Assembly: GCF_051014445.1 (NCBI RefSeq)
Contig: NC_135141.1
Span: 27,985,422-28,049,421 of the forward strand
Length of the DNA stretch: 64,000 nt
Direction of reading: 5' to 3'
From: Colletes latitarsis
Taxonomy: Eukaryota > Arthropoda > Insecta > Hymenoptera > Colletidae
The stretch's first letter is position 1. Each line of letters opens with the position of its first letter. Position numbers and translations under genes: made by a program. Below, piece by piece: positions 35,401 to 44,520 of this stretch. Below the pieces are notes generated by a model. The model saw only the letters and a program-made list of their open reading frames with translations, made no database searches and was not told the origin of the DNA.

Positions 35401-35796
35401 CCGTCCTGCCGGTTTCAGAATCATATGCTGCAGGAGCATGGCCTGGGTGCTCGTCCATACGACTGTTCCAAGTGCACCCTCAAGTTCTTCTTCAGGGCCG
35501 AGTTGGATCACCACGTGCTGACGTTCCATCGCTTGGGGGAAACGTCCCCGCCTAACGGAAACGTGCAGAGCGCCGTAGAAGCGAAAACGACCGACGCGGA
35601 GGAGCAAAACTGCGACGAGGGCGTCACGGTGAAGGAAGAACTGTTGTTGCCGGACGTTGGCGAGGAGGACGAAGAGATCAACGTCGACGAGCAAATGGAA
35701 CAAGACGAACGGAAAGTCGACAGCCACGCGGATGCGGATCTGAAGCTAAAAGCGGAGGTCGATGCAGAAACTGTCCCCGACAAGGCGGAATCGTGA
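14387..35796 (+). CDS. Oaz: multi-C2H2 zinc-finger transcription regulator, ZNF423/ZNF521/Oaz family
   Basis: Joined exons: 14387-14483, 19804-20042, 23844-23986, 32029-33763, 33849-34922, 34997-35221, 35419-35796. The total is 3891 nt, giving 1296 residues, close to human ZNF423 (about 1280). All joins use GT-AG and matching phases (1, 0, 2, 0, 0, 0). I count about 24 regular C2H2 fingers. The first three are YPCQFCDRTF..., CSWCARLFKHKRSRDRH and CTHCEAAFSRSDHLKIH, matching the conserved N-terminal block of the family. There is also one degenerate CxxC pair near residue 970 and an acidic Glu/Asp-rich tail after the last finger. Family knowledge: nuclear proteins that bind DNA, partner with EBF/Collier factors and act with SMADs in BMP signalling; in Drosophila, Oaz acts in posterior spiracle development. 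Introns 1-3 (5.3, 3.8 and 8.0 kb) are full of repeats, introns 4-6 are 74-197 bp. An additional upstream exon or alternative start cannot be excluded. Confidence 0.92.
14700..14825. repeat. degenerate dispersed repeat, second copy
   Basis: Resembles about 13405-13545 in the same orientation: both contain TAAATATTATTT then GTTGGATTTGA. On the minus strand both translate to similar peptides (QIQRKLLKNNIYVLCN and QIQHKLLTNNIYELCN), which suggests an old coding mobile element. The two copies bracket coding exon 1. Confidence 0.5.
15570..15930. repeat. degenerate ~170-bp tandem repeat
   Basis: Segments beginning near 15596 (GATCGATTATCAATTTTCTG) and near 15775 (GACGATGGATTATGAATTTTC) align by eye. 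Both are followed by TTCG-rich sequence, and each is preceded by a CTAGGGGT/TTAGGGGT-type string. A third partial unit follows near 15900. Confidence 0.5.
19804..20042 (+). CDS. Oaz: zinc-finger gene, coding exon 2
   Basis: The acceptor is GATTGCAG|AGGCC and the donor CGAACAG|GTAACC. The exon encodes a low-complexity Ser/Asp/Gly-rich stretch and then the first half of finger 1 (YPCQFCDRTFPRLSYLKKHEQ). The second histidine of the finger comes from exon 3. A repeat element begins only about 35 bp after the donor. Confidence 0.9.
20078..20720 (-). mobile_element. 143-bp element, copy C (in intron 2)
   Basis: Starts with CAGGGTGTTCGACCACTCC. The internal units lie on the opposite strand to copies A and B (marker TGACCAAAAATGATTGTAAT). 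The right inverted repeat is cut off after CCCATTAAAATTTTTCCAG. It lies 35 bp downstream of the exon 2 donor. Confidence 0.8.
20721..22284. other. intron 2 middle part, no exon seen
   Basis: Mostly unique sequence. Two overlapping open frames on opposite strands (21062-21412 plus, 21007-21327 minus) lie in a CpG-rich patch. Neither has a recognised domain or splice context, so neither is called. Confidence 0.4.
22285..23480 (+). repeat. ACTAGT-rich minisatellite array, copy 1 (~152-bp units)
   Basis: The string CCAGTATTTTAAGATTCCTA recurs at about 22418, 22569, 22722, 22876 and 23046, giving units of about 151-170 bp. Each unit has CTACTACTAGTG and several TATACTAGTATAC palindromes. The unique tail at about 23360-23480 (GAGCAGCATAGGTATTAGGA) is shared with the second array at 27300-27400, so the array moved or duplicated with its flank. 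It lies in intron 2. Confidence 0.85.
23481..23843. other. end of intron 2
   Basis: AT-rich, decayed continuation of the minisatellite sequence (TAGTATC/TTAGTAT-type words) up to the exon 3 acceptor. No gene was seen. Confidence 0.5.
23844..23986 (+). CDS. Oaz: zinc-finger gene, coding exon 3
   Basis: The acceptor is TGTTACAG|AGTCAC and the donor CAGGAG|GTGAGT. The exon is 143 nt, entering in phase 0 and leaving in phase 2. It completes finger 1 (HEQSH), contains finger 2 (CSWCARLFKHKRSRDRHVKLH) and most of finger 3. This block is the most conserved part of the ZNF423 family, which confirms the join to exons 2 and 4. Confidence 0.95.
24433..25673 (-). mobile_element. 143-bp element, copy D (in intron 3)
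   Basis: Bounded by CAGGGTGTTTGAACAACC and GGTGGCCGAATACCCTG. It has about six units on the minus orientation; minus-strand frames begin at equivalent places 143 bp apart (for example 24991 and 25134). It lacks the non-tandem module. Confidence 0.85.
26447..27405 (+). repeat. ACTAGT-rich minisatellite array, copy 2 (~175-bp units)
   Basis: Units of about 175 bp with CTACTACTAGTG, CAAAACAGTATCGAGACTG and TGCTAGTATACTAGTAGAAA; there are four or five. Same orientation and same unique tail as the array at 22285-23480, so exon 3 is flanked by direct copies. Confidence 0.85.
27567..27953 (-). other. unassigned open frame in intron 3
   Basis: An antisense open frame of roughly 125 codons ending ...MWRKDPATRL, with a natural-looking composition (WQIEVIEFYETRYSTRITF). 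I do not recognise a domain. There is no obvious promoter or splice partner. It could be a retained fragment of an old mobile element or chance in CpG-rich sequence. Confidence 0.2.
28053..28570 (-). mobile_element. 143-bp element, copy E (in intron 3)
   Basis: Short copy, about 520 bp: left repeat GAGGGTGTTCTGGGAGATTC, right repeat ...GGTGACAGAACACCCTG, with about two minus-orientation units between. It has lost about 20 bp of the left terminus relative to copy A. Confidence 0.8.
28571..29659. other. intron 3, unassigned
   Basis: No exon or repeat family was recognised. Short open frames on both strands have no domains. Confidence 0.4.
29660..29971 (-). other. unassigned protein-like open frame in intron 3
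   Basis: An antisense frame of about 103 codons with no internal stop. It reads GAPTRRVTRFANGLQLDQ..., then SGIAICAITFGRIVNKR, and ends ...ARITGRG. It has a plausible helical segment (RQEFQKAVRDLARQ). I do not recognise the family. The isolated, well-formed segment without introns is what an endogenous viral or mobile-element fragment would look like, but that is only inference. Confidence 0.25.
30165..31985 (+). mobile_element. 143/144-bp element, copy F (in intron 3)
   Basis: Forward orientation, opposite to C, D and E. Three units of a variant with AGGTAGACAAATTTTGGAGG (30170-30600) are followed by the conserved module at 30570-30970, then five to six units at 31000-31980. In the last array the period is exactly 144 (equivalent points at 31347, 31491, 31635, 31779), which keeps one frame open for 279 codons. 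Both TIRs are missing. The array ends about 43 bp before the exon 4 acceptor, so it leaves very little normal intron sequence for branch site and polypyrimidine tract. Confidence 0.85.
32029..33763 (+). CDS. Oaz: zinc-finger gene, coding exon 4
   Basis: The acceptor is CCTTTCAG|CGACCA and the donor AGAGGAG|GTGGGT. This 1735-nt exon encodes residues 160-738: the end of finger 3 through finger 14 and long Ser/Pro-rich linkers. Fingers include CTACSRGYNTAAALTSH, CGQCGAALKDFESFREH, CPKCEAAFQDREEMLSH and CALCRDTFDSRVAIQVH, the last three aligning with the central block of ZNF423. One finger (CNACTVPNN...) has a long insertion between its Cys and His pairs and may not fold. Confidence 0.95.
33849..34922 (+). 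CDS. Oaz: zinc-finger gene, coding exon 5
   Basis: The acceptor is CGTTACAG|CCAAAG and the donor TGTCAG|GTAACG, phase 0 at both ends. The exon encodes residues 739-1096 with fingers CELCERGEF, CAYCGEVCRSRAELESH, CNICDEVCPSG, two CVVC fingers, a degenerate CCLCLRDYS...CKSC segment, CQDCGVKFEDPEEAEKH and the first cysteines of a finger completed in exon 6. Confidence 0.95.
34997..35221 (+). CDS. Oaz: zinc-finger gene, coding exon 6
   Basis: The acceptor is TTTTCCAG|ATGTCG and the donor CTTCAG|GTACTA; 75 codons, phase 0. It completes CIQCQ/MSFPTEAKIQQH, contains CHLCLFEAGSPLQLQSHLIEH and starts CYICQSLFTAPIGLQ. The layout matches the last three fingers of ZNF423. Confidence 0.95.
35419..35796 (+). 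CDS. Oaz: zinc-finger gene, coding exon 7 (last)
   Basis: The acceptor is CGGTTTCAG|AATCAT. It encodes NHMLQEH, then the final finger CSKCTLKFFFRAELDHH and an 80-residue acidic tail with VKEE and EEDEEINVDE stretches; the stop is TGA at 35794-35796. A poly(A)-signal-like AATAAA lies just after the stop (about 35818), with others near 36790 and 37340, so the 3' UTR length is uncertain. The acidic extension is longer than in vertebrate ZNF423. Confidence 0.93.
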   Translation, partial: NHMLQEHGLGARPYDCSKCTLKFFFRAELDHHVLTFHRLGETSPPNGNVQSAVEAKTTDAEEQNCDEGVTVKEELLLPDVGEEDEEINVDEQMEQDERKVDSHADADLKLKAEVDAETVPDKAES

Positions 35797-37535
35797 TTCT
35801 TTTGAAAACTTCCTTTGAAATAAATCACGAGCCCTGTAAAAGAATCGAAGATGAGGACGATTTAACTGGATCCTTGACTTGTTCGGTGCTGGAAGTTTGG
35901 ACGCTTAGCGCGCCTCGGTACTACGTGTATCGAACGATATTCATCGAATTTCTGTACTATGCTAATCGACTGAACGTTTTAGGCACCGAACGAGTTACGA
36001 AGGTCATCGTTACAGTGGTAATTTGATTTTACAATTCTATTTTTTGTTCTTTTTTTTCATTCGCGAAAGGAGTAAAAATGCGTTACCACTTGAGATCATA
36101 AATGCTCAGGATGTTTCATAAATACGTCTAAGGGATTGAATCTACACGCTAAAGTAACTACAAGATGTTCTGCGTATCTCATTTTTCGAATTATAATTTT
36201 TTAAAATACTCGAAACATCCACCGCGTGCCTCAATGTCAAATTACGCACACGTTGGGAAATAATAGGGGTCCCTGCTCCATTTTGTATCATTTCTTTCTA
36301 TTTTTGTTACGTTATTTGCTCGCGTTGAATACTCGATGGACTTTAAATGGCGCCAAAGCTATTCGTAAATACGTTTAAATTCGGTTTTCTTTGTGCAGTG
36401 TTCTTTCTGCATTAACATTTGAATTAATGGTGGAACGTTTCTACAAATATCGTACAATCGTAGGATCGAAAAAAGAATCAATTAGACTATCTAAATAGTC
36501 TATAATTAAAAGATTAAGATATGCAAGACACAAATTCATATAACATTTTTGACACGTTTTAGCGTGTAGATTTAGCTGCTTATTTATATGTATTTATGAA
36601 AAACCCTGCACATACAACTGTAAATACGTTTCTATTATACTCTGTTTCCTTTTAATTATCTTTCCCCGTTTACGTAGTCGTCGAGCAACCTTGAAACAAT
36701 GAAGAGAATCGTCAGATGATGAGGTAGAGTTTTTACAGTTAGAATTTTTTAAGTTAAAGACAGATGCCTCTAATGGAGCATGTACGATGAAATAAATTTA
36801 CTCGTTGGATACTGTTGGAAGTGTGCCACGATGTCAAAGCGAATTTGGCAATATTAACTGAGGAATTTTGCTAATTTCACGCTTTCTTATGGTTGATTTG
36901 AAGTGTTTGTTGTTCGATTAAATTTTTATTGAAGATGGTTCGTTCGCGTTCGCACATCCTCCGCTAAATGTTGGGAATATCGTTTTTCTATGGACTGCTC
37001 GTTATTGTTCCGCAAAGATTTCTTTATGTACAGAGTATTTGTGATAGAACGAATCGTGGACGAAAACCGGGGGTTTTCGAAATTTCATTGGGGCAGAGAA
37101 CGCGAAATCGTTTGCGCCTCGATACGAAAGGTAATAAAGTCGAATCGATTTTTATACGTAAAACTTGATAATGGTACTTCGAGATACGAGTCGACCGTTA
37201 ATTTTATCGTCCACGTTGATGTTCGAACTCTACACGATGTGTTTATTCTGTAACGATATTGTTTTATTCTGTTTGAAGTTTTAGGTATAAGTCGCAACGT
37301 TGAATTTCATTGTCTAATCGATGAACGTCGTGTAAAAGAAATAAAGTGAAGGTCATCCTACCCAGAGTCTCCCACTAGAACCAAGCCACCTTAATATCAG
37401 TGGTTGATACGAAAGAGTTACTTTTTCTTTCTCATATAACTGTTACAGACACGTCGATTCTAACTTACAATTATGGTTCTTCAGAACCGATATTATATCG
37501 ATTCTGTAATGTTATTTTTTTATTACGGGTTTTGT
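35797..37535 (+). other. probable 3' UTR and downstream region of the zinc-finger gene
   Basis: AT-rich, non-coding. It holds AATAAA strings at about 35818, 36790 and 37340 and a MITE-like inverted repeat pair at about 36113-36608. Short frames (for example 36968-37253) lack domains. Confidence 0.45.
36113..36608. mobile_element. MITE-like element with inverted ends
   Basis: The left end (GTTTCATAAATACGTCTAAG...ATCTACACGCTAAAG) is matched in inverse orientation by TTTTAGCGTGTAGATTTAG...TATTTATGAAAAACCCTG at about 36555-36608. The arms are imperfect and about 50 bp. No coding capacity. Confidence 0.6.
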
Positions 37536-38850
37536 ATACAGGGAGTTCGGCCACCCCTGGGAAAAATTGTAATGGGAGATTCTAGAGGTTAAAGTAGGAC
37601 GAAAATCAAAAATTTCAAATCGTTCTGGAAAAATTATTTTCGGTTGCGGGGGTCAATTACAATCATTTTTGGTAGATACGCATACCTTCGAAATCCTATC
37701 CACTTTCGAGAAAAAAATTCGAGAAGGTGTGAAATTTTTCGGCGAAATTAAAAATTCTCAAATCGTTCTAAAAAAATTACCTTTAGTTGGAGGGGTCAAT
37801 TACAATTATTTTTGGTCAGTAGACATAACCACGAAATCCTACGCACTTTCGAGAAAAAAAATCCAATAGGTAGACAAATTTTGGAGGGAAAATTAAAATA
37901 TTCCAAATCTTTCTGGAAAAATTGCCTTTAGTTGGAGGGGTTAATTACAATCATTTTTGGTGAATAGACATACCCCCGAAATCCTGCGCATTTTCGAGAA
38001 AAAAAATCCAATAGGTAGACAAATTTTGGAGGGAAAATTAAAATATTCCAAATCTTTCTGGAAAAATTATTTTCAGTTGCGGGGGTCGATTACAATCATT
38101 TTTGGTCAGTAGACATAACCCCGAAATCCTACGCACTTTCGAGAAAAAAATTCGTGTAGATACTGAAATTTTTCGGCGAAATTAAAAATTTTCAAATCGT
38201 TCTAAAAAAATTGCCTTTAGTTGAAGGGGTCAATTACAATCATTTTTGGTCAGTAGACATAACCTCGAAATCCTGCGCATTTTCGAGAAAAAAAATCCAA
38301 TAGGTAGACAAATTTTGGAGGGAAAATTAAAATATTCCAAATCTTTCTGGAAAAATTATTTTCAGTTGCAGGGATCGATTACAATCATTTTTGGTGGATA
38401 CGCATACCTTCGAAATCCTACCCACTTTCGAGAAAAAAATTCGAGAAGGTGTGAAATTTTTCGGCGAAATTAAAAATTTTCAAATCGTTCTAAAAAAATT
38501 ACCTTTAGTTGGAGGGGTCAATTACAATCATTTTTGGTGAATAGATATACCCCCGAAATCCTACGCATTTTCGAGAAAAAAAATCCAATAGGTAGACAAA
38601 TTTTGGAGGGAAAATTAAAATATTCCAAATCTTTCTGGAAAAATTATTTTCGGTTGCGGGGGTCGATTACAATCATTTTTGGTCAGTAGACATAACCCCG
38701 AAATCTTGCGTATTTTCGAGAAAAAAATTCGAGAAGGTGGACAAATAACCTTTCTACAGCCAGAACTTTAAACGTTAATAACTTTTTAACGGAGCCTCCA
38801 TCGACAAATTGGTATTCTTGATTTTCGTCTTATTTTGGCCTCTAGAATCT
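37536..38850 (+). mobile_element. 143-bp element, copy G
   Basis: Left repeat CAGGGAGTTCGGCCACCCC; the right repeat is cut after TTGGCCTCTAGAATCT. About eight forward units alternate two subtypes, one with GAGAAGGTGTGAAATTTTTC and one with AGGTAGACAAATTTTGGAGG. That shows amplification of a dimer and not of single units. Confidence 0.85.
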
Positions 38851-39929
38851 CTGTATGTACGTGCTTACATCGATTTCACTACGGTACTTATTAAATTTCT
38901 GAAAATATTAACGCATATGCGAAACACGTACTAATATTACGTGATACTTAATAACTGATAATACACGGTTTCCTTATTTCGTATGTATATTTCGTATTCT
39001 ATGTCGAGTGTCAAAGAGGTAATCTTTGCTACAGCGTACCTATTATATGTATAGAACTATAATTGAAAGAGAACCGAAAAATAACAATTATGAAAGATAT
39101 AATATCGGTTCTGAAAAATCGTAAGCGGAATCGAAATCAGTCATAACAGTTATAACATTGATTCTTATAATTGTATCGAGAACTGAAACCGATATTGTAA
39201 TTGTATTCAACCCCTGCTTAATATATTATTTTTTATAATAACAAGAAGTGTTGCTTGCAAAAGTTGTATAGCTTCGCGATGGACGTAACATGGTGGCTAT
39301 TATTTGTGGGTGAAAACGTTAGAAGAGACTTTACGTTGATCGTTAACATTACTGTATCGAGTAAAATTACATTTATTTATTATTCCGCGCGGGAGTGGAT
39401 CTGCCTGTAACATAAGAACATCGTTATTTCTTATTGAAAAAAAAAGAAAGGAAACTAGCGTCTCTCGATGACGAGATTTTGTAAATACGTTAAATAGTAT
39501 TAGAAACTATTACTCCACATGTTTTATCGATCTGTCGGTACCGTAAGCGGTAATTATTTAAAGGATGCAGATGCAATAACTTTGTCCACTAGGCTTAGCG
39601 ACACGGTAAGATAGTTCTATACGAAATAAATTATTGTTTTAAATCGCCGTGGACCAGTACGAGTATTTATCCTCCCCTGTCAACGATCAGTCAATAGCAA
39701 TGAATAAAAACTTAAATATGAAACGTTACATGGCAAAGACAAAATGTATAAAATGGAATGTAATTATTTTGCATTCGTTAAAAAGGATGCATGATTCGAT
39801 TATGTGTATTTGCCATTACAAACAGCCATTATTTTCCTCGTGGAGTGGTTATAACTTCCACTGCCAAGAGACAGTTTCATAAAAAATGATTTACGCATTA
39901 CAGAAAACACCATTGTTGACTGGCGAAGC
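38851..39929. other. intergenic, no gene seen
   Basis: AT-rich unique sequence. A short open frame (39649-39882) has no domain or context. Confidence 0.45.
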
Positions 39930-40660
39930 TTTTGCAAACAAATTTTTCGACGAAAATTAAAATATGTCATATCATTCTGGAAAAATTATTTTCAGTTGCA
40001 GGGGTCAATTAAATTCATTTTTGGTCAGTAGACATAACCTTGAAATCCTACGCAGTTTCGAGAAAAAAAATCCAATAGGTAGACAAATTTTGGAGGGAAA
40101 ATTAAAATATTTCAAATCTTTCTGGAAAAATTATTTTCAGTTGCAGGGGACAATTGCAATCATTTTTGGTCAATAAACCTACCCCCGAAATCCTACGCAG
40201 TTTCGAGAAAAAAAATCCAATAGGTAGAAAAATTTTGGAGGGAAAATTAAAATATTTGAAATCTTTCTGGAAAAATTATTTTCAGTTGCAGGGGTCAATT
40301 GCAATCATTTTTGGTCAATAGACATACACCCGAAATCCTACGCATTTTCGAGAAAAAAAATCCAACAGGTAGAAAAATTTTGGAGGGAAAATTAAAATAT
40401 TTCAAATCTTTCTGGAAAAATCATTTTTAGTTGCAGGGGACAATTACAATCATTTTTAGTGAATAGACATACCCCCGAAATCCTACGCATTTTCGAGAAA
40501 AAAATTCTTTAACAAAAATATAATGTGAGGTTAGAAATGTTTCCCTGAAAGATGATGCATATGTTTCGAACATCATAAATTCTGATCGGATTGAAAGACA
40601 GAAACCCCATAAGAATGGTCCAGTTTTGAAACGGGCATAACTCCTACAATAGTTAATGTA
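39930..40660 (+). mobile_element. 143-bp element, copy H (no TIRs)
   Basis: Four forward units of the AATAGGTAGACAAATTTTGG subtype, then a truncated version of the conserved module (CATAAATTCTGATCGGATTG ... CATAACTCCTACAATAG). Neither inverted terminal repeat is present. Confidence 0.8.
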
Positions 40661-40982
40661 TATAATAGTATATAATAGTTCATTGAAATATAATAGTAAT
40701 GGTACAAGTTGTCTGTGATTATGGCATCGAAACAGCTATGGGTGTTCTTTCTTTAGAACGACTAATTTATTGGCGCCAAATATTTACGCCATCGAACGGG
40801 CTTTGCACTATTTTTTACACGACGAATATGCTTTTGAATCAGTGGCACTTAACCTTTTTTCTGAGGACCCATCTCATCACTAGAATGAAATTTATGAGCA
40901 ACAAATCTCGTTCTCTAAAAGATTTACCCGTTGCACTACTCCACACATGCCAGATCACGCGTACGTGAGCTCGTAGAGTTTT

Positions 40983-41503
40983 GGAAAGCCTCGTGGGAGT
41001 CTAGAGAGCCGCCCCTTTTTCGTGGAATAGTTCGTTACCTTCAGCGCTAGATGGCGCTCATTTTTAGACCTCAAACCCTCTGGTGCTAAAACGCCCAAGT
41101 TTGTCGTGGAAAAGTTCACTATTTTCAACGCTAGATGGCGCTCATTTTTAGACCTCAAACCCCCTGGTGCTAAAACGCCCAAGTTTGTCGTGGAATAGTT
41201 CGTTATCTTCAGCGCTAGATGGCGCTTATTTACCGACCTCAAGCCCCCTGGTGCTAAAACGTCCAAGTTTGTCGAGAAATCCATCTAGCGTGGACGATGC
41301 AAACTATTCCACGACAAACTTGGGCGTTTTAGCACCAGGGGGTTTGAGGTCGATAAATAAGCGCCATCTATTGTTGAAAATAACGAACTTTTCCACGAGA
41401 AACTTGGCGGCTGTTTCGGCTCCGGCGAGGCGGTCCGTAATTACTTCGAGCCAAAGATGCCAGATTCAGCACCCGGTGCCCTACTCAACATACCAGACCA
41501 CGC
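40983..41503. repeat. ~95-bp direct/inverted repeats with CGCTAGATGGCGC core
   Basis: Three direct units containing AGCGCTAGATGGCGCT, GACCTCAAACCCCCTGGTGC and TAAAACGCCCAAGTTTGTCG lie at about 41025-41275. An inverted unit follows at about 41300-41395. The whole block is flanked by ACGCGTACGTGAGCTCGTAGAG at about 40961 and 41501, which looks like a long target duplication or the mark of a recombination event. It interrupts the left arm of the foldback structure. Confidence 0.75.
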
Positions 41504-43074
41504 GTACGTGAGCTCGTAGAGAAAGGCTCACATTTGCCTCCTCGCTCTTAACAACTGAAATCCAACCTCCCGTCTACGGCATACGATTCGGAATCTCGAC
41601 TGTCCAGGTATTTTTACTTGCCTTTTTTTACTCTGCAAATTACTCCTGGTTTCTAATTGCCTCTGATGACATCTGCTAACCTCTGTCGGTCTTTGCAGAT
41701 CTCTGTCAGCGTGTGCTTGTCTGTGCTGAACTTTCCTGGCCTCTGCCGAACGCTACTGACCACTGCAGGTATTTCTGATAATGTATAACGATTAATACTT
41801 ACTACTGCATGCCCCTACAAGTCTCTGCTTGCCTTTGCAGGTTTCTGCTTGCCTGTGCATGCCTTTGCTGACCTCTGCTGAACACTGCTGACCACCCCTG
41901 ATGCTTCTGACAACATATAACAATTACTACATGCTACTGTTCATCCCTGCTAATCTCTGCTTGCCAGTGCATGCCTCTGCTCGTCTCTGCTGACCGCTGC
42001 TGACCACCTCTGATGCTTCTGACAACATATAATGCTTACTACTTGCTACTATTCGCCCCTGGTGATCTCTGCTTGCCACTGCTGGCCTCTGCTGACCACC
42101 GCTTATATTTCTGACAACCTATAACGATTATTACTGACTTCTGCTAACCTCTGTTGGTCTTTGCTGATCTCTGTCAGCGTGTGCTTGTCTCTGTTAACTT
42201 TCCTGGCCTCTGCCAAATGCTACTGACCACTACAGGTATTTCTGATAATGTATAACGATTAATACTTACTACTGCATGTCCCTACAAGTCTCTGCTTGCT
42301 TTTGCAGGTTTCTGCTTGCCTGTGCATGCCTTTGCTAGCCTCTGCTGAACACTGCTGACCACTCCTGTTACTTCTGACAACGTACAACGATTACAACTTG
42401 CTACTGCCTGCCCCTGCTAGCCTCTGCTGACCACAGCTGACCACCCCTGATGCTTCCGACAACGTATAACGATTACTACTTGTTACTGCTTGCCCCTGCT
42501 GGACTCTACTTGCCTCTGCATGCCTCTGCTGGCCTCCGTTGGCCTCCGTTGGCCTCTGCTGACCGCTGCTGACCACTGCTGACCACCGCTTATATTTCTG
42601 GCAACGTACAACGATTACTACTGGCTACTGACAGCTTCTGCTGACCTCTGCCAGCATCTCCCGACCTAAGCTGGCCTCTGCAAACATCTCCCGACGTCAG
42701 CTGACCATCGCTGACCACTGCTGACCGTTGCTGACAAATTGTGACACGATGTAATATAATATAATATGTTTATATGTATTAAAGTGTTGTATAATGTAAA
42801 TCTATGGCAATAAATGATATAATTTCAAAGAATTCTATGTGTTTTCATCATTTTTACCCTTCTTTTCCTATCGAAATCATTCCCTTAGTTATAAGACACT
42901 CCGAATCTTTTAAAATTTGCTAAATGACGTCATTTCTGAGAATTCCTGAAAATTCTCGGATCCCTGAAACTTACCGGCGTCCCTGAAACTTCTCGGAATC
43001 CCTGAAATTTCCAAGAAGTTTCAGGCAAGGGCAAAACTTCCGGCCTGAATTTTTCGGCAAAAATTTTAAGAAGC

Positions 43075-43305
43075 CGTTACGTAATATTACGTAATATTAC
43101 ATAACATTACGTAATATTACGTAATTTTTGCCGAAAAATTCCGGCCGCGAGAAATTTTCAAGAACTATTACGTAATATTACGTAATGTTACGTAATGTTA
43201 CGTAATATTACGTAATTTTTGCCGAAAAATTCCGGCCGCGAGAAATTTTCAAGAGCTATTACGTAATGTTACGTAATATTACGTAATATTACGTAACGGA
43301 TTTTT
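43075..43305. repeat. TTACGTAATA tandem palindrome at foldback centre
   Basis: Runs of TTACGTAATATTACGTAATA occur three times, separated by GCCGAAAAATTCCGGCCGCG segments. Each TTACGTAA is itself a palindrome and matches the consensus site of PAR-type bZIP factors (Pdp1/vrille/NFIL3). The role as a binding array is inference. Confidence 0.75.
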
Positions 43306-44520
43306 AAAATTTTTGCCGAAAAATTCAGGCCGGAATTTCTGCTGCTGCCTGAAACTTCTTGGAAATTTCAGGGATTCCGAGAAGTTTCAGGGACGCTGGT
43401 AAGTTTCAGGGAACCGAGAATTTTCAGGAATTCTTAGAAATGACGTCATTTCCAGGAATTTCTGCGAATCTCTGCGGCGGGAACTTCGGAGAGGGAAAGA
43501 GGGGTAAAAAATGATGGGAATACATAGAATTCTTTGAAATAATATCATTTATTGTCATAGATTTACATTATACAAAACTTTAATACATATAAACATATTA
43601 TATTATATTACATCATGTCACAAGTGGTCAGCAACGGTCAGCAGTGGTCAGCGATGGTCAGCTGACGTCGGGAGATGTTTGCAGAGGCCAGCTTAGGTCG
43701 GGAGATGCTGGCAGAGGTCAGCAGAGGCTGTCAGTAGCCAGTAGTAATCGTTGTACGTTGCCAGAAATATAAGCTGTGGTCAGCAGTGGTCAGCAGAGGC
43801 CAACGGAGGCCAGCAGAGGCATGCAGAGGCAAGTAGAGTCCAGCAGGGGCAAGAAGTAACAAGTAGTAATCGTTATACGTTGTCGGAAGCATCAGGGGTG
43901 GTCAGCTGTGGTCAGCAGAGGCTAGCAGTGGCAAGTAGTGACAAGCAGAGTCCAGCAGGGGCAGGCAGTAGCAAGCTGTAATCATTGTACGTTGTCAGAA
44001 GTATTAGGAGTGGTCAGTAGCGGTCGGCAGAGGCCAGCGGAGGCAGGCAGAAGTCAGTAGTAATCGTTATACGTTGTCAGAAATATAAGCGGTGGTCAGC
44101 AGAGGCCAGCAGAGGCTGGGAGAGGCTAACAGTAGCCAGTCGTAATCGTTATACGTTGTCAGAAGTAACAGGAGTGGTCAGCAGCGGTCAGCAGAGGCCA
44201 GTGGAGGCTGGCAGACGTCAGTAGTAATCGTTATACGTTGTCAGAAATTCCAGGAGTGGTCAGCAGCGGTCAGCAAAGGCTGGGAGAGACTAACAGTAGC
44301 CAGTCGTAATCGTTATACGTTGTCAGAAATTCCAGGAGTGGTCAGCAGCGGTCAGCAGAGGCCACTGGAGACCTGTTGACGGGAGGTCGGATATTAGTTT
44401 TTCAAGGGCGAGAAGGGAAGTGTGAGCCTTTCTCTCTCGACTCCCACGAGACGGTCCAAACTTACTTTGGGCAGCTTTGGAGAATTGAGAGTGGACGCGT
44501 GATCTAGCATAGTGTGAGAG

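Larger units (their letters stand above)
40935..44520. mobile_element. foldback-like element, ~3.6 kb palindromic structure
   Basis: The two halves are inverted copies. The outer ends share AGATCACGCGT (40953) and ACGCGTGATCT (44495). Next come AGAGAAAGGCTCACA (about 41518) and TGTGAGCCTTTCTCT (about 44421). Then follow arms of short tandem CTGCTGACC-type repeats (41600-42725) and GGTCAGCAG-type repeats (43620-44360). Inside these, CTATGGCAATAAATGATAT and its inverse pair, and TGACGTCA occurs at 42925 and 43441. The centre is near 43187. Arm lengths differ because repeat numbers differ. Long inverted arms made of short direct repeats are the hallmark of Drosophila Foldback elements. No transposase frame is visible. 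Confidence 0.8.
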
